Shown here in pieces: positions 52,918 to 62,138 of a DNA stretch of 64,000 nt. The notes under the pieces are model-generated. The model worked only from the letters and a program-made list of their open reading frames with translations, was not told the origin of the DNA and ran no database searches. A program made the translations under genes and the position numbers. The stretch lies in the NCBI RefSeq assembly GCF_026283965.1, contig NZ_JAPDPD010000008.1, positions 124,001 to 188,000 on the forward strand, given 5' to 3'. The DNA is from Dyella subtropica (GTDB lineage: Bacteria; Pseudomonadota; Gammaproteobacteria; Xanthomonadales; Rhodanobacteraceae). Position 1 is the stretch's first letter; every line of letters starts with the position of its first letter.

Positions 52918-52961
52918 AAGAACCCCGCGGATGCCAGTCATCCGCGGGGTTCTTCGTTTTT
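52918..52961 (+). terminator. Intrinsic terminator of the rpsP-rplS operon
   Basis: A perfect 16-bp stem (AAGAACCCCGCGGATG with CATCCGCGGGGTTCTT), 5-base loop, then CGTTTTTG. 26 bases after the rplS stop. Confidence 0.93.
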
Positions 52962-52977
52962 GGGGCGACCAAGACAT

Positions 52978-53041
52978 GTAGGAGCGCGCCCTGTGCGCGA
53001 TCCGTGCGGTCGCACAAGTCGCGCACAAAGTGCGCTCCTGC
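52978..53041. repeat. REP element, paired arms (GTAGGAGCGCGCC family)
   Basis: GTAGGAGCGCGCCCTGTGCG at the left and its imperfect complement GCGCACAAAGTGCGCTCCTG at the right, around a short GCGGTCGC centre. Lies between the rplS terminator and the convergent fimX stop. Confidence 0.85.
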
Positions 53042-53066
53042 GTCAGGCATGTGCTCGGGATGTTGC

Positions 53067-55124
53067 TTACGGGGCGATGAGCAACCGCTGCGGTTCCTGC
53101 AAGAAGTTGCCCTGCACGAAATCGACGCCGCAAGCAAACAATAGCGAGGTGCTGGCGGCGTCCTCCACCCATTCGGCGATCGTCAGGCGGTTGATCTCGC
53201 GCGCCTGGCGGCACAGCTCGGCAACCTTCTTCTGGCTCTCTGGTTGCTGTGGCAGGTTGGACATATAGCTACGATCGATCTTCAGATAGTCTGCGTCGAT
53301 GTGGTTGAGCAGCTGGAACGAGTTGAGGCCCGAGCCGAATTGCTCCAGCGCGAACTGACCGCCCAGCTGTTTCCAAGTGCGCACGAACTCCTGTGCCGGC
53401 CGCAGCGAGGTCACCACCTTGCTCTCGGTCGTCTCCAGCACCAACCGGCCATGCTTGAGATTGGCCTGCTTCAGTCGTGCACCGAGCCATGGCAGCAGTT
53501 GGTCGTCCAGCAATGAGCCGGCGGTGAGCTTGACGAAGAAGGTGGTCGGCGAGCCGAAGCGTTCGCGTGTGCTGAGCGCCTGGATGGCCTGGTTGAGCAC
53601 GCAGCGGTCGATCGCCGGTGTGAGGTTGTACTTTTCGGCGATCGGCATAAAGAAGCCGGGGAGGACCTCACCTTGCGGGCCGTTGAGGCGCAGCAGGATC
53701 TCCGAGAATTCGCCCTCGGCGTCCTGCAGGCTGATGATCTGCTGATGGTAGAGCACGAAATCGTCCTGACTCAGCGCCTGCTTTAACAGGTCCAGCCAGT
53801 AACGTTCGCGCTCCGCGTCGGCCTTCTCGCGCGCGGAGGGGTCGTGCACTTCACTGCGATTGCCGCCCTGGCTCTGCGCATTGCGCAATGCCTGATTGGC
53901 CTGCTCCAGCAGTAGCTCCGTATTGGCGTTCTTTTCACCCAGCAGGCTGCCGCCGATGCTGGCAGTCACCGTAAGCGAGCGCGAACCGACGTCGAAAATG
54001 TCGTTGGCGATGCTGCGTTGCAGAGCGGCGATCCATTCCTTGATGCCTTCGTCGTTACGCGAATGCAGGATCACGCCCACCGTATGCTCGGCGAGCAGGC
54101 CCGCGGTGTCCTCCAGTCCGAGCAAGGCATGAATGCGAGCAGCAAAAACCGCCAGCAGCTCGTCGGTCTTATTCAGGCCGATACCGGAGACGATGGTCTG
54201 CCAGTTGTCGGGTTCGATCAGCAGTAGCGACTGGCCCTTGGTGCCTTCGGTGGCAGCCGCTACGGCCTGGTCCACGCACTCCAGCATGCGGGCGCGGTTG
54301 AGTAGGCCGGTGACCGGATCGCGCTGCAACTGTTCCTGCATCGCCGGATCCACCTGCTGGCGACGGAACACTATCTGCAGGCAGGGCTCGCCCTCGAAGG
54401 TGGCGTGCGTGAATTCCACCGTGGCTTTGAAGCTGCTGGCATCGGCGCGGCGTGCTTGTAGTTCCATGTGGTTGGCGGATTTCTCACCGCGCGAGAGGCT
54501 CTTCAGCGCTGACTTGAATTCCTCGGCATCGGTCGAGCTGATCATGTCGAGCACGGGCAGGCCAAGCAGATCGTCGAATTCGTGGTAGCCGAAGGTATCC
54601 AGATAGGCCTGGTTGGCGCGCACGTGCATGCCTTCGTGCACGTAGGCGATGGCATCGGTGGACGAGTCGAGCAGGGCATCGCAGCGGCGCTCCGATTCGC
54701 GCAGCGCGGTTTCGAGGCGGCGCAGCTGGCGCCGCCCATGGAGCGATTCGAATTCGCGCTGGATCACCGACATCAGCTGTTTTGGCTGGGGGCGCAGACC
54801 GATGCCGCGCACGCCGCTGGCGAACAAATCCGTGACGCTGGCGTTGTCCACCTGGGATACCAGGGCGATCAGTGACAGGTCGCGGTCGTGAGCGTTCAGC
54901 AGGCGGACGACATCCGGCAAGCCAACCGAGCCGATCGATGGGTCGTACAGCACGATGTCCGGACCCAGTTCGTCGAGTGCGGCCTGCACCTGATCGGGGC
55001 TGGTGGCGCGCGCAGGTCGCACGGCAATGCCGTTGTTGCGCAGCAGGCTGATGATTTGTTCCGCATCCTCGACCGATTTCTCGATGAAAAGGAGCTTGAT
55101 GACCAGGTTTGTCTTCATTGGCAT
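53067..55124 (-). CDS. fimX: FimX-like c-di-GMP receptor (REC-PAS-degenerate GGDEF-degenerate EAL)
   Basis: 685 residues, the length of Pseudomonas FimX (691). Order: REC-like domain (about 8-125) with the phospho-acceptor region DIVLYDPSIG, PAS (about 135-260), GGDEF-like (about 265-420) in which the catalytic loop is replaced by LLAEHTVGVILHSRN, and an EAL-like domain (about 440-680). There EAL is EIL (SEILLRL) and the metal-binding DDFG is EQFG (FALEQFGSGLNSF), while c-di-GMP-contacting positions seem kept (FFMPIAEKYNLTPAIDRCVL). Such proteins bind c-di-GMP without cleaving it and control type IV pilus assembly. No pilus genes are nearby, but fimX often stands alone. Confidence 0.85.
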   Translation of the reverse strand: MPMKTNLVIKLLFIEKSVEDAEQIISLLRNNGIAVRPARATSPDQVQAALDELGPDIVLYDPSIGSVGLPDVVRLLNAHDRDLSLIALVSQVDNASVTDLFASGVRGIGLRPQPKQLMSVIQREFESLHGRRQLRRLETALRESERRCDALLDSSTDAIAYVHEGMHVRANQAYLDTFGYHEFDDLLGLPVLDMISSTDAEEFKSALKSLSRGEKSANHMELQARRADASSFKATVEFTHATFEGEPCLQIVFRRQQVDPAMQEQLQRDPVTGLLNRARMLECVDQAVAAATEGTKGQSLLLIEPDNWQTIVSGIGLNKTDELLAVFAARIHALLGLEDTAGLLAEHTVGVILHSRNDEGIKEWIAALQRSIANDIFDVGSRSLTVTASIGGSLLGEKNANTELLLEQANQALRNAQSQGGNRSEVHDPSAREKADAERERYWLDLLKQALSQDDFVLYHQQIISLQDAEGEFSEILLRLNGPQGEVLPGFFMPIAEKYNLTPAIDRCVLNQAIQALSTRERFGSPTTFFVKLTAGSLLDDQLLPWLGARLKQANLKHGRLVLETTESKVVTSLRPAQEFVRTWKQLGGQFALEQFGSGLNSFQLLNHIDADYLKIDRSYMSNLPQQPESQKKVAELCRQAREINRLTIAEWVEDAASTSLLFACGVDFVQGNFLQEPQRLLIAP

Positions 55125-55267
55125 GCTGCGCTTTCCGTGTTCGCCCCCAAACAGGCGGCACCTAATCCCAGGCATGCGTGGAACCGGCGCCGCCCATGGG
55201 TTTTAACGGATTCTAGGGACAACCGCCAGCGAAAAAATCCCTGGGGTGACGCGCAGCTCACCCGGGC

Positions 55268-56278
55268 TCATAGCGGACGCTTCGAAGCATCGCCACCTAC
55301 TTCGCGGACCAGCTTGGGCACTAGGTAGCCGGGCAGGCGGCGGCGGAGAGCGTCGAGCAGCTCCAGTGCGCGTTCGTCGCTCACCTCGAAGTGCGCCGCG
55401 CCCTGCACGCGATCGAGCTGGTGCAGGTAGTACGGCAGCACGCCTGCAGCGAACAGGCGCTCGGACAGCGCCTCCAAGGTCTCGGCATCGTCATTGATCC
55501 CGCGCAGGAGTACCGCCTGGTTGAGCACGGTGGTGCCGGTTTCGCGCAAGCGGGTGCAGGCGGCGTCCACCTTGGCGTCGAACTCGTTCGCGTGATTGGC
55601 GTGCAGCACGACCACCTTCTGCAGTGGCAGTCGGGTCAGCCAGTTCTGGAAGGCTTCATCGATGCGCTCCGGCAGCACCACCGGCAGGCGGGTGTGGATG
55701 CGCAGGCGCGTCACGTGCGGGATCGCCGCAAGTCCCTGGCTCAACTCTTCCAGCTTGGCGGTCGCCAGGGCGAGAGGGTCGCCGCCAGAAAGGATCAGCT
55801 CGCTGATGGACGCGTCCTGGCGCACATGCTCCAGCGCCTTGCGCCACTGGCCAGCCGCGGCCATCTCCTCGCCATACGGAAAATGGCGGCGAAAGCAGTA
55901 GCGGCAGTTCACGGCGCAACTACCGCTGGCGATCAGCAGGGCGCGGCCCTGGTATTTGTGCAGTACGCCCTGGGCCGTACGCGCAGCCATGTCGCCGACG
56001 GCGTCCGTGCCGAAGCCCGTTACCTGGTCTAGTTCGGCCAGTTGAGGGAGCACCTGCAGCAGCAGCGGGTCCTGTGGATCGCCGACCCGCATGCGATCTA
56101 CGAAGCCGCGCGGCACGCGCAGCGCGAAGCCGGCGTCATCAGGCGGCAGGCGGTCGGCCAGGTGGCCGAGGCCTACTGTTTCAAGCAATTCGCGAGGATC
56201 GGTAACGGCCGAGCGCCAAAGCTCGCGCCAGTCGGCTCCTGGCGGTGATAGGCGGGCAGCGGGGCTTGCGGTTATCAT
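55268..56278 (-). CDS. epmB: EF-P beta-lysylation protein EpmB (KamA-like radical SAM)
   Basis: 336 residues. A radical SAM enzyme of the lysine 2,3-aminomutase family with the cluster motif [11 protein letters not shown] and PLP lysine in the C-terminal [18 protein letters not shown] region. In E. coli, EpmB makes (R)-beta-lysine for EpmA to attach to EF-P. It is divergent from efp by 85 bases, which fixes the role. epmA is not in the window. Confidence 0.93.
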   Translation of the reverse strand: MITASPAARLSPPGADWRELWRSAVTDPRELLETVGLGHLADRLPPDDAGFALRVPRGFVDRMRVGDPQDPLLLQVLPQLAELDQVTGFGTDAVGDMAARTAQGVLHKYQGRALLIASGSCAVNCRYCFRRHFPYGEEMAAAGQWRKALEHVRQDASISELILSGGDPLALATAKLEELSQGLAAIPHVTRLRIHTRLPVVLPERIDEAFQNWLTRLPLQKVVVLHANHANEFDAKVDAACTRLRETGTTVLNQAVLLRGINDDAETLEALSERLFAAGVLPYYLHQLDRVQGAAHFEVSDERALELLDALRRRLPGYLVPKLVREVGGDASKRPL

Positions 56279-56363
56279 ATTGGGTCTTGAGTCGGGCCAA
56301 GAGCCCGGGCAAACACCTATTCTAGCCGCCCGCCGGCGGCGTCACATCTGGAGCACAAAGCGC

Positions 56364-56933
56364 ATGGCCACCGCCGGTCTGAACGACGTCAAGAAGGGTA
56401 TGAAGATCCTTCACAACAATGATCCTTGGGTCATCACCGAGGCGGAGTTCATCAAGCCTGGTAAAGGGCAGGCATTCACCCGTATCTTCATCCGCAACCT
56501 GAAGAACGGGCGCACCACCGAGCAAACCATGAAGTCGAGCGACTCGTTCGAGATCGCCGACGTGGTCGACACGGATATGCAGTATCTGTATTCCGATGGT
56601 GAGTTCTGGCACTTCATGCAGCAGGAAAGCTTCGAGCAGCATCAGGCCGGCAAGGTCGGCATGGGCGATGCCGCCAAGTGGCTGAAGGGTGAAGAGGAGT
56701 GCGTGGTGACGCTGTTCAACGGCGAGATCATCGCCGTGCAGCCGCCGAACTTCGTCGAGCTGAAGATCACCGAGACCGACCCGGGCGTGCGCGGCGACAC
56801 CTCTGGTGGCGGCGGCAAGCCGGCCACGCTGGAAACCGGTGCGGTGGTGCGCGTGCCGCTGTTCGTCGCCAATGAAGAAATGATCAAGGTCGACACCCGT
56901 ACGGGTGAATACGTCAGCCGCGTCGGCAAGTAA
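56364..56933 (+). CDS. efp: Translation elongation factor P
   Basis: 189 residues. Three beta-barrel domains; the modification site Lys34 sits in [13 protein letters not shown], the loop beta-lysylated by EpmA/EpmB. KLKG and [11 protein letters not shown] at the end are normal. It rescues ribosomes stalled on polyproline. The ATG before ATAGLNDV with GGAG upstream is the start. Terminator follows. Confidence 0.97.
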   Translation: MATAGLNDVKKGMKILHNNDPWVITEAEFIKPGKGQAFTRIFIRNLKNGRTTEQTMKSSDSFEIADVVDTDMQYLYSDGEFWHFMQQESFEQHQAGKVGMGDAAKWLKGEEECVVTLFNGEIIAVQPPNFVELKITETDPGVRGDTSGGGGKPATLETGAVVRVPLFVANEEMIKVDTRTGEYVSRVGK

Positions 56934-56950
56934 GGCGCAGGCAGGATCGA

Positions 56951-56986
56951 ACGGCACGGCGGCCTTCTGGGCGCCGTGCCGTTTTC
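56951..56986 (+). terminator. Intrinsic terminator of efp
   Basis: ACGGCACGGCG and CGCCGTGCCGT, an 11-bp perfect stem with a 10-base loop, followed by TTTTC. 18 bases after the efp stop. Confidence 0.92.
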
Positions 56987-57003
56987 TTTATCAGCCATGA
57001 GAA

Positions 57004-57129
57004 ATGCCGTCTCAGACGAATACTCGAGATGCGGGCAAGCGAACTGCCAGCACCATGCTCAAGTACGATGAGAAGCCGTACGGCATCGATATGTTCCGCA
57101 CTTTCTGGTATCCCGATACAGCGAGGTAG
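57004..57129 (+). CDS. Candidate 41-residue small protein just upstream of mtaD
   Basis: An ATG-initiated frame, MPSQTNTRDAGKRTASTM and so on, ending MFRTFWYPDTAR, with its TAG two bases before the mtaD ATG. The second half (from the Met at 57055, KYDEKPYGIDMFRTFWYPD) has a plausible protein composition with many aromatics. No family recognised. No clear ribosome site for the first ATG. It could be a small gene, a translated leader, or chance. Confidence 0.35.
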   Translation: MPSQTNTRDAGKRTASTMLKYDEKPYGIDMFRTFWYPDTAR

Positions 57130-57131
57130 CA

Positions 57132-58484
57132 ATGAGCTCCGGTAGCACCGACATTGACCTTCTCATCGAAGCGCGCTGGGTCGTCCCCGTGGAGCCGCAT
57201 GGCGTGGTCCTCGACCACCATGCCGTGGCGGTGGACAAGGGCGCCATCGTCGCATTGATGCCGACCGCCCAGGCACGCGCCATGTACGCGCCGCGCGAGC
57301 GCGTGGAACTCGGCGAACACGTGCTGATACCGGGTCTGATCAATAGCCACACGCACAACCCCATGACGCTGCTGCGCGGCCTTGCCGACGACCTGCCGCT
57401 GATGGTGTGGTTGCAGCAACACATCTGGCCGGCCGAGGCCAAAGTGATCGGGCCCGAGTTCGTGCGCGACGGTGTGGAGCTGGCTGTGGCCGAGATGTTG
57501 CGCGGTGGTACCACCTGCGCCAACGAAAACTACTTCTTCCCGGACGTGATCGGCGCTACCTATCGGCGTCTGGGTTTCCGCGCCGTGGTCGGTCTGCCGG
57601 TGATCGAATTTCCCACTGCCTGGGCCAAGAGCCAGGACGAGTACTTCGAGCGCGCCACGGAAGTGCACGACAGCTTCCTGGGCGATACGCTGATCAGCAC
57701 GGCTTTCGCGCCGCACGCGCCGTACACGGTGTCGGACCAGAGCTTCGAGCGCATTCGTGTGCTGGCCGACCAACTCGACATTCCTGTGCATCTGCATACG
57801 CACGAGACCGCGCACGAGGTCGAGGAAGAAAAGAAGAAGAGCGGCCTGCGTCCGTTCCAGCGGTTGCAGAAGCTGGGTCTGATCAACGACCGTCTGATCG
57901 CTGTGCACATGACGCAGATGACCGATGGCGAAATCGCCGCCTGTGCCGAGGCTGGCGTATCGGTGGTGCACTGCCCCGAATCCAACCTCAAGCTGGCTTC
58001 CGGCTTCAGTCCCGTCGAGAAGCTGCGCAAAGCCGGCGTGAATGTGGCCATCGGTACGGATGGCTGCGCCTCCAACAACGACCTCGACATGTTTGGCGAA
58101 ATGCGCACCGCTGCGATGCTGGCGAAAGCCGTGGCCAATGACGCCGCCGCTTTCGATGCTGCCTATACCTTGCGCGCCGCCACGCTCAACGGCGCACGCG
58201 CCTTGGGGCTCGAAGCGCAGATCGGTTCGATCGAGGTCGGCAAGCAGGCCGACCTTGCAGCCGTGCGTCTGTCTGATCTGGAAACGCAGCCGCTATTCCA
58301 CGTCGCCTCGCAACTGGTGTACGCCACCGGCCGTCATCAGGTGACCGATGTTTGGATCGCGGGTGCGCGCAAACTCGCAGGGCGCGTGCTGGTTGGTATG
58401 GATACCCATGCCATCCTTGCTCGCACGCATGCCTGGCGCGAACGGATCGCGGCCATCGATGCCGTTGCTCCGGAGGTGGCATGA
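57132..58484 (+). CDS. mtaD: 5-methylthioadenosine/S-adenosylhomocysteine deaminase (TRZ/ATZ amidohydrolase)
   Basis: 450 residues, metal-dependent amidohydrolase. Metal ligands: LINSHTHNPMTLLRG (HxH), HLHTHETAHEVEEE (His), VHMTQMTDGE (His) and IGTDGCASNNDLDMFGE (Asp). The NENYFFPDV and SNLKLASGF segments match the MtaD/SsnA-like deaminases acting on adenosine-type purines. GAGG eight bases upstream of the ATG. The stop overlaps the YciI gene start (ATGA). Confidence 0.9.
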   Translation: MSSGSTDIDLLIEARWVVPVEPHGVVLDHHAVAVDKGAIVALMPTAQARAMYAPRERVELGEHVLIPGLINSHTHNPMTLLRGLADDLPLMVWLQQHIWPAEAKVIGPEFVRDGVELAVAEMLRGGTTCANENYFFPDVIGATYRRLGFRAVVGLPVIEFPTAWAKSQDEYFERATEVHDSFLGDTLISTAFAPHAPYTVSDQSFERIRVLADQLDIPVHLHTHETAHEVEEEKKKSGLRPFQRLQKLGLINDRLIAVHMTQMTDGEIAACAEAGVSVVHCPESNLKLASGFSPVEKLRKAGVNVAIGTDGCASNNDLDMFGEMRTAAMLAKAVANDAAAFDAAYTLRAATLNGARALGLEAQIGSIEVGKQADLAAVRLSDLETQPLFHVASQLVYATGRHQVTDVWIAGARKLAGRVLVGMDTHAILARTHAWRERIAAIDAVAPEVA

Positions 58485-58735
58485 ACCGTTATCTCGTTCT
58501 GGTCATGCGCCGTCCGCACTACGATCCGGCCATGGTGCAGCCTCACAAGGATTTTCTTGAAGGCCTGCGTGCCGGCGGAAAGATCGAGTTGTCTGGACCC
58601 TTCAGCGACAAGTCCGGCGGCGCCTATCTGCTGTTCGCCGAGAGCTTCGCTGAAGCGCTGACTATCGCGCATAGCGATCCGACGCATATCAGCGGCGGCT
58701 GGGATATCACGGTGTACGAATGGCAGGCGCGTTAA
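58481..58735 (+). CDS. YciI-family protein
   Basis: 84 residues, ferredoxin-like YciI fold: MNRYLVLVMRRP at the start, His in VQPHKDFLEGL, LSGPFSDKSGGAYLL and AHSDPTHISGGWDITVYEW. The His-Asp pair typical of the family (HKDF, SDP) is present. Enzymatic roles in the family are poorly defined. Coupled to mtaD by a four-base overlap. Confidence 0.88.
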   Translation: MNRYLVLVMRRPHYDPAMVQPHKDFLEGLRAGGKIELSGPFSDKSGGAYLLFAESFAEALTIAHSDPTHISGGWDITVYEWQAR

Positions 58736-58775
58736 GCTACGCACCTGATCGAAGCGCCATGCGCAAGAGGAACTC

Positions 58776-59486
58776 ATGATGCAGGCTGCAGGCAACGTAA
58801 GCCCCGATGAAATCGCCCGCTTCGGCAAGCTGGCTTCGCGCTGGTGGGACCCGGATGGCGAGTCGCGTCCGCTGCACGATCTGAATCCGATACGCACCGG
58901 TTATGTGGCTGCGCGCGTCGATTTGCGTAACGCCAAAGTGGCCGATGTGGGCTGCGGAGGCGGCCTGCTCAGCGAGGCGCTGGCACGCGCGGGTGCACAG
59001 GTCACCGGTATCGACCTCGGCGACAAAGTCATCGATGTGGCGCGTTTGCACCTGCACGAATCGAACCTGCAGATCGACTATCGCGTGCAATCGTCCGCAG
59101 GCCTGGCCGCGGACGAGCCGGCGAGCTTCGACGCCGTGTGCTGCATGGAGCTGATCGAGCACGTACCGGACCCCACTGCGCTGGTGGCGGATCTCGCCAC
59201 CATGGTGAAGCCGGGTGGTCTGGTCTTCATGTCCACTATCAACCGCACACCGGCGGCATTTGGCGCGGCCATTCTGGGCGCCGAATACATCACACGCATG
59301 CTGCCGCGCGGTACGCACCACTATGCACAGTTCCTTAAACCGTCGGAGCTGGGGCGCCTGCTGCGCCATGCTGGCCTCGAGTTGGAAGATGTCACTGGCC
59401 TCGGCTACAACCCGATGAGCCGCAAGGCGTGGCTCAGCCGCTTTACAGCGATCAACTACGTGCTGTGCGCGCGCAAACCGGCATGA
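58776..59486 (+). CDS. ubiG: Ubiquinone biosynthesis O-methyltransferase UbiG
   Basis: 236 residues. N-terminal FGKLASRWWDPDGESRPLHDLNPIR is the UbiG signature, then SAM motif I VADVGCGGGLLSEALA, MELIEHVPDP and the membrane-contacting RMLPRGTHHYAQFLKP. It performs both O-methylations in ubiquinone synthesis. Two adjacent ATG codons; AGAGGA precedes them. Overlaps the next gene by four bases. Confidence 0.96.
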   Translation: MMQAAGNVSPDEIARFGKLASRWWDPDGESRPLHDLNPIRTGYVAARVDLRNAKVADVGCGGGLLSEALARAGAQVTGIDLGDKVIDVARLHLHESNLQIDYRVQSSAGLAADEPASFDAVCCMELIEHVPDPTALVADLATMVKPGGLVFMSTINRTPAAFGAAILGAEYITRMLPRGTHHYAQFLKPSELGRLLRHAGLELEDVTGLGYNPMSRKAWLSRFTAINYVLCARKPA

Positions 59487-60163
59487 AGCACCTACCCGAA
59501 AACATCCAAGGCGTATTGTTCGACCTGGACGGTACCCTGCTCGACAGCGCCGCCGATCTCTACGCCGCCCTGGTGACGCTGTGCGAAGAAGAGGGTGCGC
59601 CCAAGCCCGCCTACGCGCCGGTGCGCGAGGTGGTCTCGCGGGGCTCGCGTGCCATCCTGCAGTGTGGTTTTCCCGATCACGACGAACCGGCGCGGCTCGC
59701 CCTGGTGCCGCGTTACCTGGAGCTTTACCAGGACGTGATGGCGCATCAAACGCGCGCCTTCGACGGTGTCGACGATTTGCTGGCGCTGATCGAAGCGCGA
59801 GGTATGCGCTGGGGCATCGTCACCAACAAACCCGCTTTCCTCACCGATGAATTGGTGCAACAGATCGGCTGGGCGGAGCGCGCCAGCGCTGTGGTTTCCG
59901 GCGACACCCTGCCGGTGAAGAAGCCCGATCCCGCGCCGGTGCTGCTTGCTTGCGAGCAAGCCGGTCTGGAGCCGTCGCGTTGCCTGTTCGTGGGCGACGA
60001 CCGTCGCGACGTACAAGCCGGTGCGGCGGCGGGCCTCTACACGGTGGCAGCGAGCTGGGGTTACCTCGATGGCGGCGATCCGCATCAGTGGCATGCCGAT
60101 CTGGTGCTGGACGACCCGGCCCAACTCACCGCATTGCTGCAGCGTGGACCGGTGTTGGCATGA
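59483..60163 (+). CDS. mupP: HAD-family phosphatase: MupP (MurNAc-6-P phosphatase) or Gph (phosphoglycolate phosphatase)
   Basis: 226 residues of the HAD family. Motif I VLFDLDGTLLDS (Asp14, Asp16), motif II IVTNKP, motif III VKKPDP and motif IV FVGDDRRDVQAG. In Pseudomonas the gene after ubiG was long called gph but is MupP, which dephosphorylates MurNAc-6-phosphate in cell-wall recycling; the same placement here favours MupP. Sequence alone does not separate the two. It is overlapped by ubiG at its start and overlaps the next gene at its end. Confidence 0.87.
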   Translation: MKHLPENIQGVLFDLDGTLLDSAADLYAALVTLCEEEGAPKPAYAPVREVVSRGSRAILQCGFPDHDEPARLALVPRYLELYQDVMAHQTRAFDGVDDLLALIEARGMRWGIVTNKPAFLTDELVQQIGWAERASAVVSGDTLPVKKPDPAPVLLACEQAGLEPSRCLFVGDDRRDVQAGAAAGLYTVAASWGYLDGGDPHQWHADLVLDDPAQLTALLQRGPVLA

Positions 60164-61014
60164 GTCATGTGGAAGGCCCGAGTGGGGCGCTGCAGAGCTA
60201 CGTCGATAAGTGGCTTGCCGTGCAGCCCCGCCAGCGTATTGCGCTGGTGTTTGTCGATGCGAAGCGCTACCCGAGTCATATCGCCCTTGCGGCGCTGGAG
60301 CAAGAATGGCTGTCCGCCGCCTACGGCATCCAGGAGCCGCAAGTGGCGGCAGCCAAACTGAATTGGTGGGCGGAAGAGCTTTCCGGTGCGGCTGCCAGCG
60401 GTGGCCGACATCCGTTGACTCAAGTGCTGTTCGACGACGACCACGCTCATGCCTTGCCGAGCGAGCGCTGGCTGGCGCCGGTACTGGCGGCGATGGCGCA
60501 GCTGGAAGAGGGCACCGCGGCCGACTTTGCCTCGCAGGTGGCCGCAGCCAGTGAGTTGCACGGCGCACTGGCCGCGCTGGAAACCGCCTGGTGGTATGGC
60601 GATGGAGCGTCAAGCGAGCGAGCGGGCCGGGTCGCTACGCTCTCGCATTTGCTCTACGCGCTGTTGCGGCTGGAACAGGATGCCGAGCGCGATCGTCTTC
60701 CCTTGCCGATGGCGCGCATGGCGCGCTTCGGCCTTAGTCGTGGTGACCTGCGCAAGCCGGGCGTGGCGCGTGAACAGGCCATTCGCGCCCAGCTGGAAGA
60801 CTTGCTGGCTGCATGGCGCGAGTCGGAGCAGATGACGGGACCGCTCAGCGTATTCCGCGAGTTGGAATCGCAAGGCAGCCGGGGCCTGGTAAAGCGTGCC
60901 AGCAAGGCTGGCGATCCGTTGGCGGTCCTCCGCGAGGGGCAGGCTGAAAGCGGCCTCGGGGTTGCCTGGCAGGCTTGGCGTGCCGCTCGCGCGTGGCGGC
61001 AGCTGGCCGGCTGA
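60160..61014 (+). CDS. Divergent squalene/phytoene synthase-family protein
   Basis: 284 residues, all helical. KLNWWAEEL at about 67-75 and the helix pattern (YALLRLEQDAERDRLPLP, FRELESQGSRGLVKRA) place it in the squalene/phytoene synthase fold. However, the two catalytic DxxxD motifs that bind the prenyl diphosphates are not seen. It resembles NDUFAF6-type members that lack synthase activity. It is the last gene of mtaD-yciI-ubiG-mupP, overlapping mupP by four bases. Function unknown. Confidence 0.75.
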   Translation: MSHVEGPSGALQSYVDKWLAVQPRQRIALVFVDAKRYPSHIALAALEQEWLSAAYGIQEPQVAAAKLNWWAEELSGAAASGGRHPLTQVLFDDDHAHALPSERWLAPVLAAMAQLEEGTAADFASQVAAASELHGALAALETAWWYGDGASSERAGRVATLSHLLYALLRLEQDAERDRLPLPMARMARFGLSRGDLRKPGVAREQAIRAQLEDLLAAWRESEQMTGPLSVFRELESQGSRGLVKRASKAGDPLAVLREGQAESGLGVAWQAWRAARAWRQLAG

Positions 61015-61126
61015 TCCCAGCGCGGACGCAGCGTTTCCTTCGCGCCACTATTGCGACGTGGGGGCCTTGCCCCAAGATTAGGAGCCTCGCAGCGGTATAG
61101 CCGCCCGTAAGTTATAGGATTCACCC

Positions 61127-62077
61127 ATGTACACCCAGGAAAACACTGCTCGCCTCCTGCCCGACGTCGCCGTTCACGCGCAGCCGCATCTGGCTGGCGC
61201 GCTCGACTGGGTCGGCATGGATGGCATTGAGGTGCCGGTGCGTTTTGACGCTGGCGATGGTGACGTGCAGCGCGCCAGTGCGCGGGTCGGCGCCTTCGTC
61301 AATTTGAATCGCCCGGACAAGCGCGGCATCCATATGTCGCGGTTGTATCTCCAGGTGGAGCAGGCGCTCAGCACGCGGACATTGAGTGCCGAATCGCTGC
61401 ACGAGCTATTGCGCGGCTTTCTCGATTCGCACAAAGACCTGTCCGACCGCGCTTGCCTCAGCATCCGCTTCGACCATCTGGTGCGCCGCCCGGCGTTACG
61501 CAGCAGCAATAGCGGCTGGCGTGCCTATCCTATTTGCATCGAAGCCAGTCTGATCGGAGACGAATTTCTGTTGGAATTCGGCACCGAGGTGGTCTATTCC
61601 TCCACCTGTCCGGCATCGGCAGCGTTGTCGCGCCAGTTGATCCAAGATCAGTTCGCCAAGGACTTCGATGCAGGCAAGCCGATCGATCATGCGGCTGTGT
61701 TTGCCTGGCTCGGTACCGAGCGCGGCATCGTGGCCACGCCACATGCCCAGCGCAGCGTTGCGCGCCTGCGCGTGCGTACTGCCAAGGGGGCCGGCTTCGA
61801 CCTGATCGAGCTGATCGATCGTGTCGAGCATGCCTTGGGTACGCCGGTGCAGACCGCGGTCAAGCGCGAAGACGAACAGGCTTTTGCACTCGCCAACGGT
61901 AGCAATCTGATGTTCTGCGAAGACGCCGCGCGTCGCATCCAGAAAGCACTCGACAAGGATGAGCGTCTGAGCGATTTCCATATTCGAGTGGAACATCAGG
62001 AAAGCCTGCATCCGCATGACGCGGTGGCTTACGCCAGCAAGGGCGTGGCCGGCGGCTACGGTGACAAGCGCTGCTGA
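61127..62077 (+). CDS. folE2: GTP cyclohydrolase FolE2 (type IB)
   Basis: 316 residues. It makes dihydroneopterin triphosphate from GTP, the first step of folate synthesis, in a metal-flexible version. Signatures: VGAFVNLNRPDKRGIHMSRLY, YPICIEASLI, YSSTCPASAALS and VEHQESLHPHDAVA. FolE2 is often Zur-controlled; here GTTATAGGAT just before the ATG resembles only half a Zur box. The classical FolE is not in the window. Monocistronic. Confidence 0.95.
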   Translation: MYTQENTARLLPDVAVHAQPHLAGALDWVGMDGIEVPVRFDAGDGDVQRASARVGAFVNLNRPDKRGIHMSRLYLQVEQALSTRTLSAESLHELLRGFLDSHKDLSDRACLSIRFDHLVRRPALRSSNSGWRAYPICIEASLIGDEFLLEFGTEVVYSSTCPASAALSRQLIQDQFAKDFDAGKPIDHAAVFAWLGTERGIVATPHAQRSVARLRVRTAKGAGFDLIELIDRVEHALGTPVQTAVKREDEQAFALANGSNLMFCEDAARRIQKALDKDERLSDFHIRVEHQESLHPHDAVAYASKGVAGGYGDKRC

Positions 62078-62138
62078 TCGAAACCCTTCGCACACGCATC
62101 GCCTGTTAGCATGCGGCTCCTGTTCCGAGGAGCCGCCC

